Shown in pieces: positions 46,903-57,638 of a stretch of 64,000 nt of DNA; the stretch's first letter is position 1; each line of letters opens with the position of its first letter. Both the position numbers and the translations under genes were made by a program. A model generated the notes under the pieces. That model did not search any database and was not told the origin of the DNA. It saw only the letters and a program-made list of their open reading frames with translations. The stretch covers positions 1,240,001 to 1,304,000 of the forward strand of contig JAEUWY010000012.1 in assembly GCA_022059125.1 (NCBI GenBank). The letters run 5' to 3'. Source of the DNA: Corynespora cassiicola (lineage: Eukaryota > Ascomycota > Dothideomycetes > Pleosporales > Corynesporascaceae).

Positions 46903-46923
46903 GCCGCCGCCGCCGCCGCCGCC
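46903..46923. repeat. GCC triplet repeat, 7 copies
   Basis: Seven perfect GCC units inside a longer GCT/GCC-like stretch. It lies in intergenic sequence and does not fall in a gene I can support. Confidence 0.85.
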
Positions 46924-48390
46924 GTCCGCTGCCCACGCACGCTGCCCGCGCCGCCAGCGCTGTGGTCCGAGTCGCCAGCCAGCCAGCATCATCATTACAT
47001 GTATACGCCCAGGGCCTCGCACACGCACACGTCCACTCCCGGCCACCTCTTGCCCCGCCCACCCGCCTCTGCCCTCGCGCACGCGCACGCGTGTTTTCCC
47101 GCCTTGCCGTCGCACGCTGCCCAAAAATCCCGCCTGCTCTGTCCCAACCATGCACCGCCAGGGTAAGCTGCAGCCCGGATCGTGATCGCGCAAAGGAGCC
47201 TTTCCTTTCGCTCTCTCCCTCCGGGCGGCTATTCCGTCCAAGTTCTTCCGCCCGTCGACCGCGTCCTGTGTTTGTACTGCCCCTCCGGAATTGCTGTGCA
47301 TGACAGCCACCAAAGCTGCATCGTGAATTGCCAGGACCAGTCTGGACCTGCCTACGCGGCCTGGCTTTCAGGAGCCCTCTGCATTGCTCATGTGGTGCAG
47401 AAATCCGCGCATGGCCCGCCTGATCGTTGCGCCCAACCTACCCTATTGCCATGTCGTTCCTTTAAGCTCAGGACTGAGCGTCAACAGAGTTGCCCCAGCA
47501 TCTCTCGATCCCAGGAGGATGAGGGGGCCAAACAATGAGCCTCGGGCATAGGGAGAGCGTAGCGCGGCAATCGCCTCAGTAATCCATCGGGCCAGGTGAT
47601 CTTGTCCATTTCAAGGCCGCGGCCACCATCTTCCTGTTGCAACTTCTCCGAGGAGGACGACTCGCAATAATGGAGGCGTAGTGTACGGCGCGTCCCTCGT
47701 CGATCTACCGCATTGGAAGCCCCCCCAATCGGGTTACAACATTTGACTCCAACAAATGGACAAGAGACCCTGCTGCGCCTTGCCAGTGTCGATTGCGCCC
47801 AGAGTATTCAATGAGTATGATTTGCGTCGCGGATGAGACAGTAAGATGTTACGACATTGTCACATCAGGCACAGACAGCTTTCCGACGGCGATCTCCCGC
47901 AGCTGCATCACGTACGGAGTCCTGGCCTTAGTTGCTGGACTCATTCGGCGAAGAGAAAAAAAAAACCTCCCCCCGTAATCTCCCAGTCCTGCGGTGCGGA
48001 CTGGACTCAAAAAAGTCTAGGCGCACGAGATAGCCTCTTCAGGCAGGCCGTCCACCTCGGACACAGAATCTTCTCTCGCCAACGCGTCTAGTCAGGTTTC
48101 AACTTCATTGTCGGCGAACAGGTGACAATCATGTTAGTTCCCGCACTAACTTGCCGTCTCACCATGGAATCATTGGCAGCTCGACCCAGGCGCCGGAATG
48201 CTGGAAACCAGTCTGCTCAACAATGGTACAAAGCGGAGGGCGAGATAGGAAAAGTCGGTGAACACTTCACACACAGAAGTACATGACTTGGTAGGCGAGT
48301 TGTTGCAGTCGATACTGCGGCTGATTTCTATGGCTTGATGGTTGTAGGGGATTCCAATGCTGAGTCCGTCTCCTGAGGTCCGCGCGTCGC

Positions 48391-49864
48391 TCATCTCGCG
48401 CCCAGTTTCTCCAACGAACGCGTACCCTGCTCCTCCCACTCTTGCTTCGATATCCACATGTTCTCCTTGTCCGCCATCTGAGAGTCATCAGCCCACTGCG
48501 TAGCATGTAAATGAGTCTAGAACTTACAATGTTCGCAAGGACGGCACCTCCCAGGAAAACCATGTGTCGGCGTCTTGGCGGGTCTTCAATGCGGACCTTG
48601 AATTTCTGTAGCACCATGATCAGTTATTGTTAGAAGAATAGAGAGTTGCTTACTCACATTCAATCGCTCAGGGTTTCCGCCAAGGACCCTGGTAAGCCAC
48701 AGCTGCTTCAATTCCTTCTCAAGTCGACTAGGTAGACCCGGGTACATGCTGGAACCTCCGCTCAGCACAATGGCCTTGTACAGACTGCTCCTCACGTCGA
48801 CATCGGCCGATTGAATCGTATTGAAGAGGAACTCGGCAATACCGGGTTGCTCAACGTCTACGAGGTGCGGCTGGAACAGACACTCGGGAGCCTCGAATCG
48901 CTCGCTACCCACTCGGATGACTCGTCCATCGGGGAGAGTGTACGATTCGACCAAGACTGTCGTGTCCTCGCTTAGGCGCTGGTCCAATTCAAGGTCATAG
49001 GAGACGTAACAGAGCTTCTCCTTGATTTGGCGGACCGTTTCGAAATCGGCAGTTCGGTTGAGAGCATAACCCCTCCGCAGCAACAGCGCAATAAGATTAC
49101 GGGTGACATCTCGGCCGGCGACATCCAGACGTTTTGTGAGATGGTTAAGGACAGTGCTTTCATAGACGGGGACAATGTGTGTCACACCGTCGCCGGAGTC
49201 CACCACCACACCCGATGATAGTCCCTGAGCGTACAAGGCTAGCACAGCCTGTATGGCCACGTAGACTCCACCAAAACCATATCGCTCAAACATGACCTCG
49301 GCCATGGTCTCGCGGTTCTTCAATGGATTCATCGGTGGCTCTGTAAGAAGAATCTTGCGTCCCGTGGGGTCTACGCGCATCTTCTCATAAAAGGTGTAGT
49401 CCCAGAGATGTTGCATGTCGTCCCAGCGCTTCACGATACCATTCTCCATCTGTCGACGGTAAGACGACGTTAGCGCACATTAGCTACGGGCAGGCATGGC
49501 CCCAACACATCCTGAGCAACCACGTACAGGGTAAGTGATCTGAAGCATCGAGCGCGCGGCGGCAGCTTCATCTCCGCACATTATGTCCTTGAGCTGTATG
49601 TCTCCTCCATCTCGCTCCTCAGATCGCAGGATTGGTCGGCCGACTATTGATGGGTACTGGTGGTCGGGGAAATTCTACGCGGAGAGATATGTTTAGCATT
49701 TGATTTCTTGTGGGAGAATGCGGGCTCGCAATGATGAACGGACCTGTCCTGCATAGCCTGCTTTGAGGAAACCGGTTCCGCCGTCGAGGACTGGGAGGAG
49801 CGGCGTCAGCGGGAGTTGCACTCAGATGGGGTGGGCGTGCCGTACCAATAGGAACTTCAGCCAT
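48391..49864 (-). CDS. ARP2: Actin-related protein 2 (Arp2/3 complex)
   Basis: Exons are 49864-49846, 49790-49744, 49674-49528, 49449-48658, 48605-48528 and 48477-48391, giving 389 residues, the usual Arp2 length. Arp2 pairs with Arp3 to start branched actin filaments at endocytic sites. The actin-fold phosphate loops are [15 protein letters not shown] at the N-terminus and [34 protein letters not shown] and [24 protein letters not shown] identify Arp2 rather than actin or Arp3. The C-terminus is the short [18 protein letters not shown]...LEKLG exon. Intron 2 has the uncommon donor GTCCGT, supported by frame and by the conserved [17 protein letters not shown] junction. The gene is divergent from RPL5, with 623 bp between the start codons. 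Confidence 0.96.
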
Positions 49865-50487
49865 ATCGTCCAGGGAGCTTCAATATGTGGGGGAAGGGGT
49901 GAGGTGAAGAGTGTCGGCGGCGGAGAGCAATTCGTGGAGCTCGTACCTGACTGCGGTGGAGGGGCTGTGAGGTTGACGTTGGCGAGTGCCTGCCCAGGTG
50001 GTCCGTGCAGTATCACAGCTTCCAAACGGGCAATCCACTTGCTCGCGCGGGTGAAGCGAAGCCGTCTTGGACTCTGCTGCACCGTAGAGGAATTAAAATG
50101 GGGTCAGCCGCAAGATGGATCTTGGTCCACGGGAGAGAAGGTTGGGGCAATTGCACGGTTGCAGATCTTAAGACAGCTCCATCTTGCGCAAATCGTTCTG
50201 CACCACACCTGCTGAACCCTATGGCCATTGAGCTCATGCAAGCAAGAGAAAGTAGATTCCTTTTTTCCAGATATGATTCCGTATTGCGCAGGCGTCGACA
50301 AATCCCCGCGGCGATGGTCACCCATGGTCACCCACCCCGAACTGAACACCACCATGCTGCATCGTCGCTAAGGTCTTGGCAGCACACACGACCGATTTAA
50401 TACATCGTCCCCTCCTCGAACTTTTTCTTGAGACAACCCCGACACGACAACCGGTTCGACGACGATACTCGGTCGCATTCTGTCAAG
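49865..50487. promoter_or_regulatory. Divergent promoter region ARP2/RPL5
   Basis: These 623 bp separate the two start codons, so both promoters lie here. A 10-bp tandem repeat (atggtcaccc twice, 50314-50333) is the only structured element I see. The RPL5 side is pyrimidine-rich. Confidence 0.5.
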
Positions 50488-51721
50488 ATGCCTTTCGTAA
50501 GTCTCACCTGAAGCCTCGCTTTGGCGACTCTGCACCTCCAGCGCATCATGCTCCGCGCGCACACGATGCCCTCGCACTGAGGAAATTCCCGCCTCGACAC
50601 ATGGTCGACTGGAGTCTTTGCAAGCTGCTTCGAATGCGGGTTTGAAGCGTCAATTGCTGACTCTGGATTTTTTTTATAGAGCAAACTCCAGAAGAATGAC
50701 GCGTACTTCTCGTATGTATCCCTCCGCTTTATTAATCTCTGGTGGACGTCCCAACTGACTTCTGCAGGCGCTACCAAGTCAAGTACAAGCGCCGTCGCCA
50801 GGGCAAGACCGACTACTACGCCCGTAAGCGGTTGATCACCCAGGCGAAGAACAAGTACAATGCGCCCAAGTACCGTCTCGTCGTCCGCTTCACCAACCGC
50901 GACATCATCGCCCAGATCGTCTCCTCCGAGATTGGCGGTGACAAGGTCTTCATGGCTGCCTATGCCCACGAGCTGAAGGCTTACGGCATCGAGCACGGTC
51001 TCACCAACTGGGGTATGTGCTGTCGCATTCTGCACGCACACGGATTTTTGGCTAGGCCAACGTCCGACGTGATCTATTCGAACGTGTGCTGACCAGCCCT
51101 CTAGCTTCCGCCTACGCCACTGGTCTGCTCCTTGCCCGCCGCACCCTCAAGAAGCTCGAGCTCGACGAGGACTTCACCGGTGTTGAGGAGGCCGATGGCG
51201 AGTTCTCCCTTACCGAGGCCGTTGAGGTCGACGGTGAGGAGCGCCGCCCCTTCAAGGTCTTCTTGGATGTCGGTCTCGTCCGCACCTCCACTGGTGCCCG
51301 TGTCTTCGGTGCCATGAAGGGTGCCTCCGACGGTGGTCTCTTCGTTCCCCACTCCGAGAACCGCTTCCCCGGTTTTGACATGGAGACCAAGGAGCTCGAC
51401 GCCGAGACCCTCCGCAAGTACATCTTCGGTGGCCACGTCGCTGAGTACATGGAGACTCTTGCCGACGACGACGAGGAGCGCTACAAGTCTCAGTTCCAGG
51501 GCTACATCGATGACGACATCGAGGCCGACGGTCTTGAGGACCTGTACGCCGATGCCCACAAGCAGATCCGTGAGGACCCCTGGAAGAAGGCTGAAAGCGA
51601 TGCTCCCAAGAAGACCAAGGAGGAGTGGAAGGCCGAGTCGCAGAAGTTCAGGCAGAAGAAGCTCACCAAGGCCGAGAAGGAGGAGCGCGTCAAGGCCAAG
51701 ATCCAGGAGCTCAAGGCTTAG
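50488..51721 (+). CDS. RPL5: 60S ribosomal protein L5 (uL18)
   Basis: Exons are 50488-50496, 50680-50711, 50768-51012 and 51105-51721, giving 300 residues. It binds 5S rRNA and brings it to the large subunit together with L11. The joined N-terminus MPFSKLQKNDAYFSRYQVKYKRRR, the GKTDYYARKRLITQAKNKY block, LVVRFTNRDI.AQI and TGARVFGAMKGASDGGLFVPHS are highly conserved in this family. The C-terminus is Lys/Glu-rich. Exon 1 is only nine bases (Met-Pro-Phe), a common layout in fungal ribosomal protein genes. Codons end mostly in C or G, as expected for a strongly expressed gene. I looked for a snoRNA in the 183-bp first intron and saw no clear C/D or H/ACA boxes. Confidence 0.97.
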
Positions 51722-52613
51722 GCTGGTTTCTCTTCTTGCTCTTCAATAACTTACGACAAAAGTATGGTGCTTGGCGTATGGGGCTGCGGAATACCTGTGC
51801 CCGGCATGAAATACGGTAGTTAGCCTCAAATGAACTGGCATGCTACATTTGGTTAGCTATGACTGATGATACCCCCCCCAAATCTGTCGGACCCGTTGCT
51901 TTGTTTGTCTCGTGAAGCACGTATGGGCCATGTGATGGCCTGGGGCTGCTGTGTGACGACGCCACAGCCGACAAGCAAAAGTCGTCGATTCGCGAACGTT
52001 GAGAAGCTGCGGGTGCGGCCAGCCACATGAGCGTCGGTGAGCGGCTCAGCTAGTCCATTGATAGATTCGGCTACCGACTTTGGTAAGCCATTTACTCAGC
52101 GCGGGCGTGTCAGGACGCGAAATGCCCTGTGGCGACGGGCTGATAACAGAGCAGCAGTCAGCGGGGGTGTGAATGGCCAGGCCGCTGCCGTTGGTTGTCG
52201 CAGAGCGTCTGGCCCCGTGAAGTTCTCGTGTTCCCAGGGTTGGGGTTGCTGTCGTCATTGCTGGGGACCCGTAGCCAAGAAGCGATGCCGGTGTATTGAA
52301 TTTACAGTTTTCCAGAGCCGCAAGCCTCCGGGTGCCTCAATTCCTCAAGTAATCGCCCTTCCACCCCTTGCGCTACGACCAGTCACATCGAGTGCGGCGA
52401 TAGCAAGTGGTCCGAGACGTCTCCGTGGCTCCTGTCGAGCCAGACAGCTCTTTGCGGAGTCTCCAATCAGCCTGCGGCTAACTCCCACCACCAGCCCCGC
52501 TGACAATTCTCCCAACGCCCGTCGTTCGCCCTGTTTCTCTAGAACTCTGTATGGCTGCCCCTATATACGAGCAACGGTAGCAGTCTCAGGCCCCTTTCCT
52601 CGTCGCGCTCACC
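51722..52613. other. Intergenic upstream of the LRR gene
   Basis: About 0.9 kb holding the RPL5 3' flank and the promoter of the LRR protein gene. The long open frame at 52037-52669 (+) has no recognisable features. Confidence 0.55.
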
Positions 52614-55600
52614 ATGGAGGACATTCACGGAGTCGACGTCTCTTGGCTTCATCATTCAAACAGAGGTGAGTCGTATTGAGCCACTCTGGCGCTCCACTCC
52701 TATCGGCGCTTCGGAAGGGCGTCATCAGCGCACCCGAGACTAATTCATTATGCCTACGTAGACCATCACCATCGCCAGCATGCTCCTTCCTCGCCTGGCC
52801 TCTCGAGAGACGCGCCCCCGCGCACATCCGCCCATGGCGGCATCCCTCCCGAGCACGCCTACGAAGCGCGCAAGTCCCTAGACACTGCGCCCGCCGCGCC
52901 TGCTGTCCAGCGACCTTCCTCGCCGCCTCCGCCCGTCGCATCCACGCCTCCCGCTCAGAAAGCGCCCCTCAAGCGTCCAGCGCTGCTTAGCCGAGGGAGT
53001 TCCGAGAAGCCCGGAAACGTCACGCCACCCGATCCAAAGACCAATTCGAGGAGGAATTCATGGATATCGAGCATCAGCTCAAAGTTCTCATCGCAGAACT
53101 CGCCTGCGCAAACAACCCATGCGGAGGCAAATGGTGTTCATGGAGCTACGTCATCCGCTAATGGGGCTCTGAACGGGATCCAGGCCGCTGCAGGGGCGCA
53201 GCACTCCGGCTATGAGCCTTATGTGCCTCAGCAGCCGAAGAGTTCCTTTATCTCAAATGCCTTGAGGCGCCTGTCGTCTGGTTCCCAGGTGGGAACCATT
53301 AACAAGGTCATTCCACAGGGTGGCGTTTGCCCAAGAAAGGTCATGAACATCGACCCGAATAGGAGCCGCTGCTTGGTCCCGGAACTGGATCAGAACAAGT
53401 TGCGCCGTGTTGCCTTTTGTGTCGATGTCGAGATTGCTGGTGGGCCCAGGTACAAGGACGAGGTGGATTCTGACGAAAAGAAAAAGAAGCGCAAGGAGCG
53501 GAAACTGAAGGAACGCGGAGAGGGCGAGGCGCTTAAAAATCCGGACTCGGTTGCTGTAGAGAAGGACCAGCAGGGCTTGGTTACCGTCGACTCAGTCCAG
53601 GAGGTCGTAGGGAACGAAGATTCTCCAAATCCCGAGGGAACTGTCCTGGACGATGAGAAGAAGGAATTGAGTAAGAAGAAGGAGAAGAAGAAGCGGTCAG
53701 AAGCCGAGCGCAAGGAAAGAAAGGAGAAGAAGCGCAGAAAGGCTGAAGAGAATGGTTCGATACCTATGGAGTTGACGAGAGAAAACGACGAAGACGGAAG
53801 TCCAGACCGAGCTCCCGCGACGCCCGAAACGAAAACTCACAAGCCCCAAAATCGGCCTACGACGGATCCCCTGCGTATCTATCGAAGATGCTGTCAGCTA
53901 CGCGAGACGCCGATTCTTAAGCGCATCAGTGACCAACTCTCCTCTCCCACTGCATGCTCCGTGGTCCAGCCCGGTGTGGTAACTTGTCTGGACCTCACCG
54001 GTTCCAGGCTGCAGCTTGCAGATGTGGTGACTCTTTCGGATTGGCTAGCAGTCGTACCCGTCAAGAAACTTTTCTTGGAAGATGCTGATTTGAACGACGA
54101 GAAAATCAGGGTCATACTCGCAGGTCTACTTGCAGCCAAGGTTCCAGAGCCTTCGCGCAAAATATCCATCACCCAAGAAAAAGACCCAAAGCACAGCCAA
54201 TCTCAGACTGAGGAACGCGCAGGGGTGGTAAAGAAGCTTGTACTCAAAAACAACCCCAAAATCATGGCAGAGGGATGGCGACACATTAGTCTGTTCATCT
54301 ACATGTGCAAGTCCATCATGGCGCTTGACTTGTCTATGATACCATTTCCAAAACCCGCCCCTCAGCTGTCCCCCCAGATTTCAAACTCTACCCAAGGATC
54401 CGCACCTCAGAAGATTCTGCAACCGAAGGACATTGCAGAGACATTTTCGAAAGCGATCTCTGAACGTCTTGGTGGAGCAACACTCGAAGAACTCGTCATG
54501 GCCGAATGCTCCCTTACTTCAAGCAGCATTCGAAAGATTATAGACGGTTGTGTTATCAGCGGTGTTAAAAGACTTGGTCTTGCTGACAACGACATTGATA
54601 ACGAGGCTTTCGATCATGTGATCCACTACATTCGGTCTGGAGTATGCGAGGGTATTGACCTCGGTGGAAACGATCTTCGAGACTGCATCGGGCGACTCGC
54701 CGAGAATATGACCAAGGGTTGCCCACTGTGGGCTTTGAGCTTGGCAGACTGCGACTTGACTCCTGAGTCTCTTAGGATCCTGTTTCCCGCTCTTGTCAAC
54801 CTGCCTGCATTCCGTTTCCTGGATCTTTCCCACAACCGAGACCTCTTTTCCCAGCAAACATCGCTCTGTCTACTGCGCAAATACATCCCGCTATTCAAGG
54901 AGCTGAAAAGGATACATCTGATGGATGTCTCGCTGTCCCCTGCAGAAGCTATTGGTTTTGCAGAGATCTTACCGGAGTGTTCTCATATTGCCCATGTCAA
55001 TATCCTCGAGAACCCCCAGATATCTGCTCTTGCTACCGCAACTGACGAAGAGACTCAAGAGGAAGCTGCCGCACTATATGCTTCTTTGACTGTGGCAGCT
55101 AAGGTGTCTCGTACACTTATTTGCGTCGATGTAGATGTCCCGTCGCCGGAAATGAGCGAAGTTGTCAAGGCCCTAGCCAAGCAAGTGGTAGCATACTGTC
55201 TACGAAACATGGAGAACTTCTCGGAGATTCCAGAGTTGAAATCATCGCAGAAGGAAGTGGAGATCCCCGATGTCCTCATGCACCTTGTTGGGCATACAGA
55301 TGATAGCTCGGCAAACCATGACAACGACCCCCCAGCACCTGATGAAGACTACATTGTTGGTGGAACAGGTGTGGCCAAAGCTCTTAGTTACTGTCTGTTA
55401 CAGAAGGCTACAGACCTTCGAAGGCAATCTCTTCCTGCAAGTGGAACTGCCACTCCAAAAAGTCAGGTCGAAAGCTTCGAGGAGGCTGGCAAGGCCATGG
55501 CCATGTCAAAGAATCTATTGGATAGTGCCCGCAATATTAGAGCAAGATTGCAGCCTGCTCTTATACGGGAAGCTAAAGCTGGAAACGATATGGGTTATCG

Positions 55601-56302
55601 TAAGTTTGATGTCCTATCCTTTTCCATTTGAACATTATACTAACTGAGGAAGGCCGTCTTTTATTCCTTGATCAAACCTTGCAAGGCATGATCCAGCGTT
55701 TTGAGGACGAGTATCCAGACACGCGCGTTCCGAACGACGCTGCTTCTACTCATAGTTCGGCACCTAGCACCTCACCTCCTGCTTCGAGCATTCCCACACT
55801 GTCAACCAGTGTGACCGAGAACGGCGCCCACGAATCTGACGAGGACGAGCCAAAAGCCCTCCGCTCACGCCATAACTCAGATGTTTCTTTGGCATCGCGC
55901 GCTCTTTCGCTCGAGGAAGGCCGTCTTCACCGACTTGGCCATCGCGTTCGCACTGAACTTATCAATGCTTCGCGCCCCTCATCCTCACACTCGGAAGCAA
56001 ACATGTCGGGATCCATGGATACAGACAATCTTCCCCAACACATGCTTGCACTCCGTGAGAAGTTTGCTAATTATTCCGGCGACGAACTCAGGTCGATGAC
56101 TGAATCAGTTGGCTGGGAGCATGCTTTCAATAACATTATTGAAAATGCAGAGCAGCTCAAGCAACTAGAGAGGGAAAATCCAGAGGAGTTTGCCAAGTTC
56201 AGGGAGACGCAGATTGCCGCCCTCAAGAACCGCAATCCGGACATACATCCACCTGAAGTCAAGGTAGAGAAGCCGACTAATGGATGCGCAATCGAAGATT
56301 AG
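52614..56302 (+). CDS. Large leucine-rich-repeat protein, Mhp1-like
   Basis: Exons are 52614-52665, 52762-55599 and 55653-56302, giving 1179 residues. Residues 18-230 are disordered and Pro/Ser-rich. Two Lys-rich tracts follow (about 255-270 and 318-345). About 400-780 contains irregular ribonuclease-inhibitor-like leucine-rich repeats (VVTCLDLTGSRLQLADV, VKRLGLADNDIDNEAF, CEGIDLGGNDLRD, FRFLDLSHNRDL), which build a protein-binding surface. The C-terminal part is Ser-rich and acidic with a helical end (NIIENAEQLKQLERENPEEF). Related fungal proteins are often labelled cell wall biogenesis protein or microtubule-associated Mhp1-like; that name comes from memory and the role is unproven. Intron boundaries are GTGAGT/GTAG and GTAAGT/GAAG. 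It is one of the two largest gene spans in the window and its reading frame is fully open. Confidence 0.88.
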
Positions 56303-57094
56303 ACTGCATAGAACGACTTCACGGGCACGAACCACGCAGGGACGAGACATGATTAAATCTTCGACGGGAAGATGTTGTAATTCTGGGTTTGTATTATTGC
56401 TTACTTGAACTTGATTTTATGAACGGGTTTTTGGCGTTAGTTTTTCTCGCGTTAAAGCATGTTGTCTTATTTTGATTAATATCTATAATGGCGCACCCAG
56501 TGGCGGAGCTGTTCTCGCCTGGCACGGCACTATACCATGCGTCATCGTCTCTATTACATGTTTAACTGTCTTTATGGAATGCGGAGCTGGCACTCGTTGT
56601 CTCCGTTTGTCTTTAGTTGGAACAAAGATTCACAATTTTATTGGGAGGGTGAATCCTTCACCGCAACCCACTACTGTCTCTACTGGAGGCTCATCGTAAC
56701 CACCTTGCTCGGCCCTAAAGCATGTCCGCACAGTCCCCTCATCTTGTCTACCTACCTGTGTCACCTTCCTCGGTGTCTTTAGTGTTACGCGTCGGAATAG
56801 GCGACGCTGCAGATTCGTCATGGGTTATGCCATACTAACCCCTTTGTCCAATTACCGGATCTCAGCATCTCAGATGATCATGACGAGGATGCGTGAAGGG
56901 CCGACCGTGCGTTGGCTCAAGGTTTGGAAGCCCCAGTTTTTTACGGTCATGTGGCCCTGGAATTGCGTGCTAAGGTAGTAGCCTCCGGCAGATTTTGAGT
57001 GGATGAAGGAAGGGTGTTCCGTACCCTGTATAGAGGCCGGCCGATCAGCATAATGTCGGTTTTGGGGCCGGTAGGGGTAGGTGAAAATAAAGGA
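56303..57094. other. Intergenic, no gene seen
   Basis: 3' flank of the LRR gene and spacer. Only short ORFs without features. Confidence 0.55.
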
Positions 57095-57638
57095 TTAGGC
57101 GTCCACAGGGGGTGGACATTCTTGCGATTTAGGAGATGAAAAGTGGCTTAGAGAGGAGAGAACAGCAAAACAAACTAAGTTTGTGCACTGAGGGGTCGCC
57201 GGATTCTTCCCCAACAGACAAAAAGAGAGAGTTTCTCGCCTGTATGGCCCGCGACTAATCGGCTCCCTAGTTCTGTGGGCTTGCAGCTGCAGCATCGACC
57301 ATCCGATGCTAAAAATGCCCACCATCATAATAGCTTGAATATTAAGGCCCATAACCACCGAACCAAGCCCCGAGTTATATCCCGAATATCTCGATGTCAC
57401 GGCCTTGCCGGATTGGATCAGCCGTGCATATAGAGCGGCTTCAGGGTAGGACCCTTGGTGGTGGTGATGATCGCCACCAACACGACCCTCTTCAATATCG
57501 AGATCCGAAGTCGCGCCATACACCGCCGCTGCACCGTTTTTGGACCGGGTTTCTTCGCTACCCACATCTTCAGGCTTGTCTGTGTCTTTCAGCTGAGAAA
57601 CATCCTAGCTTGAGGGTTTTTTTGGCATCTCCCGCCAT
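57095..57638 (-). pseudogene. Possible gene relic with one hydrophobic segment
   Basis: A - strand frame without an ATG start runs from about 57600 to 57095. It encodes a hydrophilic head with a His run (GGDHHHHQGS) and then a hydrophobic segment (LNIQAIMMVGIFSIGW), followed by a translation that looks like non-coding sequence. An ATG at 57638 opens a short frame (MAGDAKKTLKL...) that stops at 57570. A shift of one base would connect the two into a plausible protein start. I see no splice donor that would do this. It may be the decayed N-terminus of a membrane protein, an unrecognised exon, or chance. I do not recognise the family. Confidence 0.3.

Larger units (their letters stand above)
45925..48390. 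other. Intergenic, 2.5 kb
   Basis: This holds the promoter of the Ser/Pro-rich protein gene and the 3' flank of ARP2. A GCC triplet repeat lies at 46903-46923. ORFs around 46570-47313 are shadow frames across GC-rich repeats. Confidence 0.55.

Noticed and set aside
50497..50679. Possible snoRNA in RPL5 intron 1
   Set aside because: Ribosomal protein introns often host snoRNAs, but I see no convincing C/D or H/ACA box pairs.
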